Shown piece by piece: positions 20,802 through 32,468 of a DNA stretch of 64,000 nucleotides. Under the pieces are notes generated by a model. It worked only from the letters and a program-made list of their open reading frames with translations, was not told the DNA's origin and did not search any database. The position numbers and the translations under genes were made by a program. The stretch is from the NCBI GenBank assembly GCA_029532625.1, contig JARFXM010000008.1, positions 62,001 to 126,000 on the forward strand, read 5' to 3'. This DNA is from Lomentospora prolificans. Taxonomy: Eukaryota; Ascomycota; Sordariomycetes; Microascales; Microascaceae. The stretch's first letter is position 1, and the number at the start of each line of letters is the position of its first letter.

Positions 20802-21987
20802 ATGTCAAGCTCCAGATCGTCCTTGATGCCACGACCTGCCCACCTTTTCTTCCTCAAAATCCCCTCCCAATTTACACACCTCATGTCTAAGCAAGATTCG
20901 GTCGCGAATTCGGTGATTTCCGCCGTTGTGGGAGAGCACCCCCAGAGACGGGGAATTCTGCAGCTCATCTTGCATTTCTTCTCCGTTTTGCTTTCTCTTT
21001 ACCGGATACAGCTGACGAGGACATGTTCCGACCGGTTCCGGCGACTGCGGGAGGAATATTGGGATTTTGCGCCGGGTGAATACCAAGCTTCCTTTGAGAC
21101 GAGGAAGGCGCTGAAGCCAGTAGGCGATATGGGGTTCTCCGGTTCAGTGAGTGGTCGCGTCGGGAGGGTTGCGGACGCCGCGTAATATGGATAATTACTG
21201 ATCACAGTTGCAGACATTTTACGAAACACGAGACGCCAAATACCTGATCAAGTCTGTCCCTCGCCATTCCGAACACTCCTTTTTCAAGGACGACCTCCTC
21301 GATCCATACATCAACCACATGGAGTCGCACCCCGATTCTCTCCTGGTCAGAGTTCTCGACTTCCTCAGAGCGGTCGGACCCTCGATCGGCAGATTGTTAA
21401 GGCTGGCTCCGTCGCATCACATCATCATGGAAAATATATTGCGAGGCAAAGAGGAAAGCGACGGCGACGAGAACGTTGTGTGGGAGAAATGGGACTTGAA
21501 GCCAACGTCGTACTTTTACCCCGAGAGGGACATAGCGGATGGACGCTTGACGAGCGAGTCTACAAAAGACCAACTCGCCGATGAGTTCCACGATAAAATT
21601 ATACTCACGCGACGTCAAGCAGATGACCTACTCGTCAGTTTGGAGCAGGACACAGCATTATTAGCGCAGCACAATGCAGTCGACTATTCACTGTTCCTAG
21701 TACGCATCACGCACGAAAACGGCACCGAGTCCTCAAACATCACCGACACTCCTTCCTGGCGGACCGGAATACAATCACCGGATGGGAAGCACGTCTTCCG
21801 TGCGGTGATTCTCGACTTTTTCTGGGCCAAGCACAAAGCCCAACCGATGGCGATGACCCTGCTCGTCAAACTTTGGAACTTGATGACCAACTCTGGGCCG
21901 ATGAGCATCACGACTACGCCACAAGAATACCGGGAGAGATTTCTGAAAATGTGTCACAGTATTGTGGAAGTAGCTGAGGGGGATTGA
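20802..21987 (+). CDS. short PIP-kinase (PIPK) domain protein, 372 aa, two exons
   Basis: Resembles the phosphatidylinositol-4-phosphate 5-kinase catalytic domain. Exons 20802-21146 and 21214-21987 join in frame; the junction reads GFSGSTFYETRDAKYLIKSV, matching the SGS-F-Y-T-D-KY-IKT block with the ATP-contacting Lys. Further blocks are HHIIMENIL (family: VVMNNLF), WEKWDLKPTSYF (YDLKGSTY), STKDQLADEF (LKD-DF), NAVDYSLFLVRI (DYSLLLGI) and VILDFFWAKHK (IIDYLQ region). It lacks the MORN, FYVE or TCP1 parts of other PIP kinases. Substrate and activity are unproven; the changed LDFFWAKHK block is characteristic of a fungal side branch. The start is the first ATG in frame; a longer reading begins only from a GTG. 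Convergent with the histidine kinase (273 bp apart). Confidence 0.75.
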
Positions 21988-22260
21988 ACCGTGTTCCATT
22001 CGCTCTTTCGCTATTATGTTTTAATGGTAGCCTTTCCCACCTTAATATTCCAAAGCGAAACTAACGATATCCAGAGGCTCCTCAACTCTCTGCGAAAAAA
22101 AGTGCCTTCTGGGGCCAATGATCGTTTATTCTTAACTCCCGAAACCCTACAGCGGGCATGTTCTCATAAACCGGTTCACACGTAATTACATGGCCGGCCC
22201 AAACCCATTAAACCCAAAACATAATACCCAGCCAATGAAACCCAAGTCCCTTTTCCTCTT

Positions 22261-25200
22261 TCATGACGTTGAACCGTTTCCGTTTCTTTGACATCTCCAG
22301 TCATCTAGCAGTCGCCGTATTTCTTCTCTTGTGAATGGTTTGGTACAGAAGGCATCCACACCAGCTTTGAATGCTTTATCGCGATCTCGCGCGCTGATGA
22401 GCCCAGTCAGAGCGGCAATTAAACACGGCATCCCAATAAGCTTGTCCACTTCAAGCGCGCGTATCTCCCGTGTGGCGTCAAAGCCGTCCATGACGGGCAT
22501 GTTGAGGTCCATGAGGACAATGTCAAACGGGACCGGCGTGTCCAAAGACAGTTTCCCTGATCCCATCTCCTCCGCGCCGATGGCGGCTAGCTCGGCGTTG
22601 TCGGCAACAATCTTATGGCCAATCGATGTGGCAAACTTGGCGACACCCTCGAGACCATTACTTGCTGATACGATCTGCTTCGGATGTACACCTACTCTCT
22701 CAAGTAGCTTGGACAAGACTTTGAGATTGATCGCGTTGTCATCAACAATGAGAACACGGGGCGAGGGTAATGCTGGGGGAGAGGGAGTGATAGCAGTCCC
22801 AGGTTGAGAGGGTGTAGAGGTTTTGGCTCGCGGCACGTTTTCAGAAGAGAGAGTTGTGTCGCTCCTTGGCGGCTCTGACGTCGAACGCTTGGAACCGATG
22901 GTGTCTGTATTTGACGATGTGCGAGATATTATGCCAGCGCGCGCAATGCCATCATATCCTCCCCCGCTAGATGACGGAAGTCGAGGAATTTCATCAGCGT
23001 AGCCGCCATCTGGGCCGTCGACTATTTCACTAAACGCGCGCTCGAGCTTTCCAGGTGCGACGGGTCGTTTTACCCATGCGGAATGTGACAGATCACCCGG
23101 CGACCGTCTGCTCTCACGGGAGGAAATGCCGTCGGTAAGAATGATGCAGGGGAGAGAACGGCCGAGTTCGGCAGTATTAACGCGCTCTTCATCCACAACC
23201 GCGAAATCGAGCGAGGTGCCGGGAGGGGGCTCAATCAGGACGTCTAGCCCAAACCAACTTTCAAGACAGCGGATGACAGATTGGTTGGCATATTCCAAGC
23301 CTTGGGCGTGAGACTGCAGGTCACCATCGGTAAGGGAACCTCTTAACAGCACTCCAACGGTTCGACCTTGCGTATGTTGTTTAATCTTCTTGAAACGGCT
23401 CCGAAACCCATCAGCGGCCCGGGGCGAGTCTGTATCCTCGTTGGCAAAATACATCTCGGTAACCGTTAATCTCTGTATAGGGGGTTTTCTTAGGGGTATT
23501 TCCACCGTTACCACGGTCCCGGAGTCGACTGTCGACTGCACATCAATCGTGCCACCTAGCATCGTGATGATTCGTCTGGTTATCGACAACCCGAGTCCAG
23601 AACCGCTTACATTGTGATTCTCTTGTGCGAAAGAGGTCCAGAGATGAGTCTGCATGAATACCGGAGAAATCCCACATCCGCTGTCACTGATGGTCAGAAC
23701 TGCCACAGCATCAATCGGATCATCCGTGATAGCGGGTATATCTGGCGGTGTGTCTCGAGCATCTAGCTGTAGGCGGATAAACCCCGTTTTCGTGTACTTA
23801 ACCGCGTTTCCGAGTAAGTTCATGATAACTCGCTGCACGGCACCCGGCTGAACCATAAAGTGCCAATCGCGGTATGCAATGTCGAGCGAAACTATTGGTT
23901 TTCTCGAGGAAGACTTGGATAAAGTAGTCAGATGATTGTGGACGCCTTTAGTGTTTAAAATACCGTGGAAAGCCTGGCTGAGGAGGACGCTATGAACGGC
24001 ATCCTCGCAAAGGGATGCTAGGTCCGCGTCCACGGGCTGTACGAGACGCCGGGAGTATCGCTTCGGTGAAGCGCTGGTTTCGGTCATGCCCGCTTCCCGT
24101 CTGCCTTTGGTATTTGTAGGGTCTCCCCGAGACAGATCTGACAAGTCGAGAAGCTGATCAATAGTGTTTAAAAGCACTCTTCCGCAATTTTGAATATCCT
24201 CGATGAGGACCTGCTGGCTGCGAGAACGCCGTGTATCCTGCAACAAGTCGACGCTGGCGAGAACGCCATGCAGCGGACTGCGCAATTCGTGGCTGATATT
24301 CGCGAGGAAATCCGTCTTTTGCTTGTTAGCAGCAAGGGCGTCTTCGTGCATCATAGTTGCAAACACGCTACTGCAGAAGCAATTCATAAAGGGAAGCTCA
24401 ACAGCGGTGGAAAAGACAGCGTCCCAATCGTCTCTCCATGCTATCGCCGCACTGACAATGTCGTCCCCTGCGCTCTTGAGAGGAGCAATTAGCAGTTGTC
24501 GTGCTGAAGGTATTGCCGCCTGCAAACATCTAGCCACCCTCTTGACGGAGGGGTCATCCGGACTCTGCGATATTAAGATTCCGTCTATGCTGTTGAATTC
24601 ATTGCAACGAGAAAATGAGGGCGGCATCTCCTCGTGTTTCTCCGCTATAGCCCATGGCTGCCCGACGCTGTCAAAGTTGAAGAGGTGCCCGTCGGGATTA
24701 CTTTTGATGCCGTCCCAGAGAGCATCCGCCTTGAAGTCACAAGGGATCTCACCTCCGTCGGAAACGGCGCTGCCCAGGATATTGACGTGCGACCGGTCTC
24801 GATGGGAAATCAACTCCGACTCTATCGATACGAATATAACCCCGCTGCAATCCAATCCCGAGCGGAGCAGTTCAGCGGCTCGTTTGTAGGTAGAGAGATG
24901 GGGAGTTGTCGTGGTCCTCTCCGGCTCCGTCACTTTTGAGCTGGCAGCATAATGGAGGAGAGTCGGTGAACGGATCAATCGCGAGGCAGATGGGCTCGGC
25001 GTTGTCGGAGATTTTGCATGCAGCGCGGTGGCTGAAGCAGCCGTTGTGGGATTAGGATCTATCGGCAGGGCGTCCGGAAGCTCTTCCAATTCGATAGAAG
25101 CGGGTGAGCGAAGATACGGTTTATCGTCAGAAAAGATTGGAATAGTTTCTGGGGACTGCGCGGGTGTTTTGTTCGACGCAAAGTCGGCCAGGCTTCGGTT

Positions 25201-25945
25201 CATACGTAATACGCGACTGCGCTCAAGAACGCTGAGCTCCAATTCGAGGTGGTTCATGACGGTATTGGCCATACGCTCCATGACTAGTTTCTCTTCCGGT
25301 TCTAAATTTGGGCGCGACCGGGTCGAAAACCCGAACAGGGTACCTATGTTGTCGCCCGACTTCGTCTTGATTGGGATTCCGGCGTAGAAACGATAGTCCC
25401 CAACGACGTCGCGCCATTGCGGAATCTTTTTTATATCGGGGACGACGTAGAAAGGGTAGTCCTTGTAATCTGGTGTGACGGAGCAAGCGACCTCGCAGAT
25501 ACCACCCCGGATGTCAATGGTACTGCAGCCGAACCAGAGGCCCGCGCTCTCGTCGCCGCGCACTACCGAACTCGTATACTTGGTCGCACCGCCGAGGAAA
25601 TATTGAGTAGTATCGTCGACGAGGCTGATCATGACCTTGTCGACGTCAATTGAGTGGACGACGCATTTGGCAATGGCGCTAAAAGTGTAGTCGGCTTCAG
25701 CCGGTAGCGTGGGGGATTCGTCGACTGCATTTGGAGGGACGCCAGCCAGGCTCTGGTGATGACGGGTATGTTTGGCCTGATAGTATCTAGCAACAAGGAA
25801 AAAGCAAGCAGGTCAGCACCATGCGACAGTGGCAGCGGGACACCGAAACAGAAACGGTGGTAACCAAGACTTTCGCCACTTACCTTCGAAACTGCCTCAC
25901 CCGGCGACCATCGCACAAGTAGGGAATATTTGCGGAAAGCTCCAT
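22261..25945 (-). CDS. hybrid histidine kinase with GAF domains, 1195 aa, two exons
   Basis: Two-component phosphorelay sensor. Exons 25945-25884 and 25786-22261 join in frame; this start (MELSANIPYLC) is in a different frame from a longer-looking upstream ATG and is the one that reads into the conserved sequence. Order of domains: GAF-type sensor about residues 60-200; a second GAF-like region about 315-505; HisKA with phospho-accepting His520 in FLANISHELRSPLHG; HATPase with N-box around 675-682 (NLLGNAVKYT), DSGCGI and GSGLGLSI; low-complexity linker; receiver domain about 1030-1190 with DD at 1036-1037, phospho-Asp1114 (VLMDLNMPVMDG) and Lys1170 (CTKPF). No membrane helices, so it is cytosolic. 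It would feed a phosphotransfer protein and response regulators. The stimulus is unknown. Confidence 0.93.
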
Positions 25946-27549
25946 AGCACCCGACAGACCGTCGACTAGGATCGATGTTGCGACAACGGGTTGCAAGGGG
26001 AAAGTAAATTGTCGCGGGGTTCGCGGGTCGGCTCATGGGGAAAAAGTCTGCACGGGGAGTGGCCAGGGGTTTTTGAACCAGTCCAGATCGGCGATCTCTC
26101 TCAACACTCCCGATCCTGCGTGATAGTTCCAGGCATTAGGAGAGGCCGGCGTTGACTAAATCACTAAATAAGTCCGTGCCAAACCTCAACCAGTACTTCG
26201 GTTTTGGTAACTAAGTTTGATATACGTCATGTCACGTGGGCTTTCTGCATGCCGGCACGTACGTAGCGTTCGCTGGAGCCCAGCGAAGCGGCGGGTTGAG
26301 GGGGACCCTATCAGTTTGATCCCGATGACGCTATGATAAAAGGCTCTTGAAATGGATGGTCAAGCTACTTTATTTGAGTTGATTACCTCAATATCCTACA
26401 TGACACACCTTTTGTTGCACAGACCCTGACGGGCGATTGCTGTGGTTGTCTGTTACCTGCATGCCAGGCGCAGCCGCACGACCACTTCAGTGCCAGAGGT
26501 GAGAAGTCGAAAAGCTTATCCTCGATATATTGTATCTGTAGACTCAATTAGCGCCTTGGCTACCGTAAATATGAATGTCAGTTGATGAATGCAGTTAACA
26601 TCTCACATTTAATGGAACCTGTCACTATATCCTCCTTCTTCTTCGTTCTGCTTATATCTTCTTCTTCTTATGTACACTATCTTCTTATATATGCTATGTT
26701 CTTATATATATCCTGGTATATACTATGCAAAAACACGGGTCCTTTTTCCAGCGCCCTGTTTATCGCCTACATAATGCACAAAACTTATGTATACAATATA
26801 TCAATTAGTTACAGCCCCTTCCAGTCTAACCTATAACGGAGGAGGTCCCTGGCGACCCTTGCACTCATCCACTCGTCTTACTATTACACTGCATATCCCA
26901 TTTCTTGCAAGATAGTCGTCATAAACATTGCCCAAACGGCTCCAACCCATCTTCAAGCTGTTTATCCCGTCTTGACTTCCACCCAGGCTGGGATAGGTTA
27001 GACCCGACGGCCCGCCGGCCGCAAGATTTCATGCCTGTCGTCTTGCCGAGCGAAATCCTGTCTGAGACAAACACTATGCTATTCGCTCAAGACAACTTCT
27101 TCCCCGAGGTAGTGGACGATTTGAGCGTCAACATGGCCTGCACTATTATAGGGCCACCATTCAGGCTTGACTGCGCGTTAAGCGATGGAAGCTCTGCTCC
27201 ACCATCAACGTGAGCAGACGAGGCCCAGTGGTGTGGACGATGATCTCTGGTTATCATTCAATTTCTGACAGGATCATTCAGATGTGGAGACTGAGAGCCA
27301 GGAAGCAGCTAAAATAGAGGAAATATATATGCAGGTTGGTACTTCGGGTGCTTCCTAACCTGTCTTCGAAGAGTAGAATCTCCTAACCAGGTATAGGTCT
27401 CGAGGGATTCAGTGAGTGGTACTCTTGACCCAATAAGCTTGGTATTGGACAGCTGCCGGTCTACGAGATACACGATACATTGAACGAGATCAAAGATACC
27501 GGTCCTCCAAAATGAAATGGTAAACTCACTGTGTCTGAATCTTCGGTCA
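25946..27549. other. intergenic region
   Basis: About 1.6 kb. The left part is the upstream region of the histidine kinase, with CACGTG at 26233-26238. 26600-26830 is rich in TTCTTC and TATA-like dinucleotide patterns and gives a low-complexity hydrophobic frame that I do not accept as a gene. No supportable gene. Confidence 0.55.
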
Positions 27550-28662
27550 CTACTCCTGCTGTTTCCATGCTTTTAGGCCCGACTCCAACGCCGAGGCCAA
27601 CTCTTGCGCGTGGCGAGCAGGCGCTCCAGTGCGGGCCAACCCTGAGTCTTCAACAAAGCTTATCCGCTGAGTCCACCAATCCAACCAACGCTCGGCCCTT
27701 GCCCCTTCGGGAGCGTCAAGAAGCCCCACGCTAACGTCGATGACGTCAGGTCGCCACTTGTCGTGCCAGAATACGGTCGCCCCGCAGCCAGGGCAGAACT
27801 CGCGCAGTACACCTGCTGAGGATTCGTACGGCTTGATTGTACCGGCGGGCAAGGTGGCAAAGTCAAGGGCCCTAACCTCTACTCCGCCTGTGCGAAAGTA
27901 AATGTTTGTACGAGGCACAAAGGCCCAGACTTGGATTTCAAACCCGGACATGAGGCGACAGGATCGGCAGGCACACGTCCCAGCCAAGTATTTCGTCCCG
28001 TTTTCACGTATCCACCACTTTGCGTCACCGGGATTGCCCCTTTGCTCGCCAGTTATGGAATGGTAAGCATGGGTGAGATCCGGCCATCCAGATTTAGGGG
28101 CGTAACTCTCTGCGTTCGGTCGCGTGATTTGGAAAGAGACGTTCCCGCAATCGCAAGAACCGGGGAGGACGGCATCTTCCTGGCCGGATACGCTGGTTTC
28201 TGTCGTACCGCCGCCTTCTTCAATATGCAATGGCTGTCCGTTGACCTGTGGAAGCCAGACCGATGCGCCGCCATCCTTTGTATCGGCTACATTCATATGT
28301 TTCTTGAATACCGCATTCTGTAATCTCCCCTCATCCTCGCCGGTAGCCGCCTTAATCACGCCGGTGGATATCTCCCATGCGGCGGATCCTTCGATATCGC
28401 TCGCCTTAGTCCTCAGCATGTGGCAGCCGCAGGTCGTGCAAAAGAATTTGGTCCATCCATCTCGAGCGGCATATCGCGAGAGGGAAGCAAGAGAAGCGTC
28501 GCTCGGCTCTTTTATCGGATAGTAAGACACTAACAACAGCCCCGTCGAATGCCTGCAACTGGAGCAATGGCAAAAGGAAATCTCAACGTCCCTGGCTTCA
28601 GGACATATCCATGTCTCCACTTCAAACGAAGATGCGCCGCAGAGACAAGTTACATCAATCAT
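27550..28662 (-). CDS. double GFA/CENP-V-domain protein, 370 aa
   Basis: Contains two tandem zinc-binding GFA (glutathione-dependent formaldehyde-activating enzyme-like/CENP-V) domains. N-terminal copy: TCLCGASSFEVET, CHCSSCRHSTG and FFCTTCGCHM in residues 5-80. C-terminal copy: GSCDCGNVSFQIT, GTCACRSCRLMSGFEIQ and FCPGCGATVFW in about residues 168-300. The Cys-X-Cys and Cys-X2-Cys zinc ligands are intact in both. The family name comes from bacterial Gfa, but most fungal members have no proven reaction. Single exon, ATG at 28662, complete. Both flanks are gene-poor. Confidence 0.88.
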   Translation of the reverse strand: MIDVTCLCGASSFEVETWICPEARDVEISFCHCSSCRHSTGLLLVSYYPIKEPSDASLASLSRYAARDGWTKFFCTTCGCHMLRTKASDIEGSAAWEISTGVIKAATGEDEGRLQNAVFKKHMNVADTKDGGASVWLPQVNGQPLHIEEGGGTTETSVSGQEDAVLPGSCDCGNVSFQITRPNAESYAPKSGWPDLTHAYHSITGEQRGNPGDAKWWIRENGTKYLAGTCACRSCRLMSGFEIQVWAFVPRTNIYFRTGGVEVRALDFATLPAGTIKPYESSAGVLREFCPGCGATVFWHDKWRPDVIDVSVGLLDAPEGARAERWLDWWTQRISFVEDSGLARTGAPARHAQELASALESGLKAWKQQE

Positions 28663-29743
28663 GGTCGGCGCAAGAAGGGTTCTGGGCCTCAGATGATGTC
28701 AAGAAAAATTAAGGTAATGAAGCTTTCGGACTCTGGCGTGATGATGGACGAGGAATGCGGGGTACAACCAAGTCACGATGGCATGGCTAATAGCCCTTTA
28801 TATCGACAAGCCGAAATGCGAGCCCTATTGTTCTGGGGCAACTCTGAAATAATACAGCGCGGGATTTCGGGCCGATATCCAATTGTAGGTGTAGCTTCAC
28901 TTGGAGACGAGTGTCGATTACAAATAAACGAAGATGACGGCGCATAAGGTGCGAATTCGTGTTAGGTCTGGAAAAGTGTCGTGAAATACAGTTCTGCCAT
29001 GGGAATTCATTGTGGTAATAGTTGTGAATGATGGGTGCGCTGACATTGGGTTAATTAGTCAAAGTCATGAAGTAGGTTCTCTCGGATCTTTTGTGATAGA
29101 TCCGGCATGCTTTACCTTGCATATATTTCATACCGATGATTTCCATTCATATTGAATCTAGCAAAGTGTTGCAGTATTTTGTTCCAAAGTCAAGTCCGAC
29201 GTCGGGGTTGAGTCGTCGAACCTTAACAACTCCAGGAGGACTATTAGCATTATAATGTTGTTCATAGTGCCAGGCATATGCAGCTGCTTTCTGGGGTTCA
29301 ACTGTCCTGCCTTGTGCCAAATGCCAAATCCCCACCAACGATTCCTACCAGGGTATCATAACTAGTGACCAACTTTAGGCACCTGTAGACTTGTAGATTA
29401 TTCCTAGTCTTCCTCCTCGCTTCTCGTGCCTAGACACTGCTAGCCTGTCGCCTTCGCTACGAGAATCTCTTCTTCGGCTGAGAACTGTGCGTTCTGTCTA
29501 TTTCACAGACTTATGGCATTTCCGTTAGTTGTGGCAGCCAGCCTCAAGTGCTATATACAGGCGCGTGACGCATGGCCAGTAGTAGTTAGCCAGATGAATA
29601 ATCCTAGTCAAGGCGAAAACCCTGGCTCTAATCGTCGGGGTTATGCAGTAGTCTCTTCCTTAAACTTAAGTGCAAGTGGGCACTAATACAAGCACTCAAT
29701 ATTAGGCTGGATTGGAATTAGTCCACACTCTGCCAGTTCTTTG
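28663..29743. other. intergenic region
   Basis: About 1.1 kb. A minus-strand frame at 29147-29338 (KAAAYAWHYEQHY, then GVVKVRRLNPDVG) reads like real protein but has no ATG and no neighbours to splice to, so it may be a gene remnant. Nothing else seen. Confidence 0.45.
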
Positions 29744-30157
29744 CTACCTTTCTCGGCGAGCTGCCGGTTGAGTTTGGCGTTTTCGTCCCAGCCCTTGGCT
29801 TTTCTCTCTCGCCTCTTGACTCAGCAGTGCTGACAACAGGGATTTGTTCGGATTGAACCACGCACCCTTGGGAACCTTTGATCCCTCAGCGCCTTCATAA
29901 GCATCCTTCTTAAGCCAACTGTCTGGCATGCAACTGAGGAAGGCTGCGATTTGGGTGGGACTAACTCCCCATCGCATCGACAACGGAGCGATCGGCAGTC
30001 TGGGATCGGGGGACTCCATCCTTGCCAAGTGAAATGACTCCATGAGCTCTCGGTCATGCTTGATCCGGGCCAAAATGGCGCTGATCTCTTGCTGGTTGGG
30101 ACCCGAAGGATTGAAAGGAGGCAGTCGGAACTTGGGGCGGGCGGTTTGCTGAGTCAT
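29744..30157 (-). CDS. hypothetical protein, 137 aa
   Basis: An ATG-initiated single-exon frame of 137 codons. I do not recognise a family. The product is basic, with a proline-rich start (FRLPPFNPSGPNQQEIS), a predicted helical middle (ILARIKHDRELMESFHLARM), a segment MRWGVSPTQIAAFLSCMPDSWLKK and an Arg/Gln-rich end. No signal peptide or membrane helix. The codon content and amino-acid texture look coding rather than random, but no second line of evidence exists. Could be a remnant. Confidence 0.45.
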   Translation of the reverse strand: MTQQTARPKFRLPPFNPSGPNQQEISAILARIKHDRELMESFHLARMESPDPRLPIAPLSMRWGVSPTQIAAFLSCMPDSWLKKDAYEGAEGSKVPKGAWFNPNKSLLSALLSQEAREKSQGLGRKRQTQPAARRER

Positions 30158-30595
30158 TTCTGCTCGGGCGTAACTAGTTCAGGTGTGATTGAAGTTGGTT
30201 TATGCAGATAAGAAAGAAGAAATGGGATTGCATTATCGATTTGCGGTGAGCGGATTCTTTGATCGCCGGAGGAGAGCTGGTGAAATAGCAAGGTGAGGCC
30301 CCCAAACAAACGCATTCATTCGCCTCTAGGCTACTATCCCATCCATGACCAACCAGTGAACTTGTGGAAATTGTGTAACCTTAAACCGAGTAAATATTCC
30401 TTAATGGTTATCGGGCTATGTCCGGTTGAAATCGGCTTAGTGTTTCTTTCGAAACGGAAGGTGAGTGTGAATCGGAGAAATCCCGATAGCGCCACACGAG
30501 TCCTCGTCAACCTTGTCTTGATTTGTCCTTCAATTCATCCGCTCGTGTGAAGAAAACAAAATACAAAAGAGTTATTACAGATATAGCAAGCAAAA
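30158..30595. other. upstream region of ACC deaminase gene
   Basis: 438 bp between divergently arranged frames. The 50 bp before the ATG are A-rich (AAGAAAACAAAATACAAAAG), a typical fungal leader. No gene. Confidence 0.5.
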
Positions 30596-31704
30596 ATGTC
30601 GACAATCACTCTCCCAGAGCCCTTTGCAAGCATCCCGCGCGAATCCTTCCTCTTCGGTCCATCACCGATCCACCCCCTCCCCCGCATCTCCGCCGCACTC
30701 GGAGGCAAGGTCAATATCTACGCAAAGCGCGAGGATGTCAATTCGGGAATTGCTTTTGGTGGCAACAAGACCCGCAAACTAGAGTAATTGCCTACATTCG
30801 ACCTTTTTTTCCCCAGCTCTTGCGGCCTTTCCACCTAACGAAATTGAATAGATACCTCGCCTCGGAAGCCCTGAGTCAAGGCTGTGACACCCTCGTGAGT
30901 ATTGGTGGGGTACAGTCGAACCACACTCGCCAGGTCGCCGCCGTCGCCGCGAAACTTGGTCTAAAGGCCGCCCTCGTACAAGAGAAATGGGTTGATTGGG
31001 ACGGGCCCGGGTACGACAAGGTCGGCAACCTTCAGATCTCTCGCCTCACTGGCGCCGATGTTCGGCTTGACCCCTCTTCTTTCGGTATCGAGCACAAGGA
31101 AACACTGCGGCGACTAGAAGTCGAGCTCAAAGATGCGGGCAGGAAACCGTATTATATTCCCGCTGGCGCTTCGGATCACCCTCTCGGGGGGTTAGGCTTT
31201 GCGCGGTGGGCCTTCGAGGTAGAGGCTCAAGAGAAGGAGCTCGGCGTTTTCTTCGACACCATTATTGTATGTGCAGTCACAGGAAGTACCATGGCTGGAA
31301 TGGTCGCCGGGTTCAAGCTGGCCCAAAAATTGGGCTCACCTGCTCGAAGGGTCGTGGGCATCGATGCCTCAGCCAAGGTCAAAGAGACCTTTGACCAGGT
31401 TCTGAGGATCGCCAAGGCTACTGGAGTCAAGATTGGACTTCAGGATGGTGACATCACGGAAGCCGACATTATCTTGGATGATAGGTTCCACGGCGGCACG
31501 TACGGTATCCCTGACGCTAAAACTGTCGAGGCCATCAAGTTCGGAGCTAGTACCGAGGGATTCATTACCGATCCCGTATACGAGGGTAAAAGCTTGGCTG
31601 GACTGATGGATTTGATCAGGAACGGAGAGATTAAGGAGGGAAGTAATGTCCTATACGCTCATCTAGGTGGTCAGCTAGCGTTGAACGGCTATACAACGAT
31701 GTAA
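30596..31704 (+). CDS. acdS: 1-aminocyclopropane-1-carboxylate (ACC) deaminase, 346 aa, two exons
   Basis: PLP enzyme that opens the ACC ring to 2-oxobutanoate and ammonia. Exons 30596-30783 and 30852-31704 join in frame. The PLP Lys is Lys58 in GIAFGGNKTRKLEYL; the nucleophilic Ser is Ser85 in SIGGVQSNHTRQVAA. IPAGASDHPLGGLGF and VCAVTGSTMAGMV are also family blocks. Two residues that separate true ACC deaminase from D-cysteine desulfhydrase in the bacterial enzyme are retained: the Glu in STEGFITDPVYEGKS and the Leu in LYAHLGGQ. Length is normal and no signal peptide is present, so cytosolic. The next gene on the same strand, 764 bp away, is an ACC-synthase-like enzyme, suggesting a shared pathway (inference). 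Confidence 0.95.
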
Positions 31705-32468
31705 TAAGGGGTTGCCCAAAGACAGTCCAAGGCAGTTTGGAGAGGAAGAGGTTGCAACTGAATAAAAACTGCACGAACTTCTAAACTCATGCCTGGCGCC
31801 CATTTCAGGACTGAACTGCTTCGAATTTCGGTCTTTCATTGGCCTCTGCGGGTAATAATAATAACTCGAACTAGAATCGGGGAGCACTGCCCGGCTGGCC
31901 GGACGCTGGTCAACGAGTCGCTGATTAGTCCCAACCATGATTAGGAATTTGGAGATGTTTCCAAAAGACCAAAGTAATTACGACACAGATCCCTGTTCAT
32001 TGCAATAAAATTACTAACATCGACTCTGTAGCTGTCCCGTCTCCATTAAACGCCCAAGTATCCCACTGCTGAATTCTGTCCCTCACTCATGTTACGGATC
32101 TGAAGTTCATAAGAATAATATAGGCGGTAATATGGGTAGTGCGTATCGATGAGGCGCTTAGGTGCTTGCACGGCTGCGCTTCATAGTATTATTATCCGGC
32201 ATTCAGATATCTCTCTACCATAACTCAATTGCCTTGTTGCCCATATTCTCTGGGGAGGTAGGATAACATTCGCAGTAACTATTCGGCTTAGTCACCCGAT
32301 CCTGCGTAGGAATTAAAAAGGAAGCTGATGTGAATATTAACTGAGGGGTCGTGTGAATAACCTCTCCTACGGTTTGTATCTGAGTAGAACCCACCAGCGC
32401 TATTCTCGAATATAACTACCGAGACTAGGTTGTTTTCCTATTAAACTACCCTTACAATCTCTAGCGAT
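31705..32468. other. intergenic region between ACC deaminase and ACC-synthase-like genes
   Basis: 764 bp, no gene seen. It holds the 3' flank of the deaminase and the promoter of the aminotransferase; moderately AT-rich. No convincing binding site stands out. Confidence 0.5.

Noticed and set aside
25629..26036. Longer N-terminus for the histidine kinase from an upstream ATG at 26036
   Set aside because: That frame does not join into the GAF-coding exon; the ATG at 25945 in another frame does, across a good GTAAGT donor.
26582..26836. Hydrophobic plus-strand frame rich in Ser/Phe/Tyr/Ile
   Set aside because: It arises from TTCTTC and TAT-type simple sequence; hydrophobicity here is a by-product of low complexity, not a membrane protein.
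28549..28947. 132-codon plus-strand frame starting inside the GFA gene
   Set aside because: Overlaps the antisense of a well-supported gene and shows no family features.
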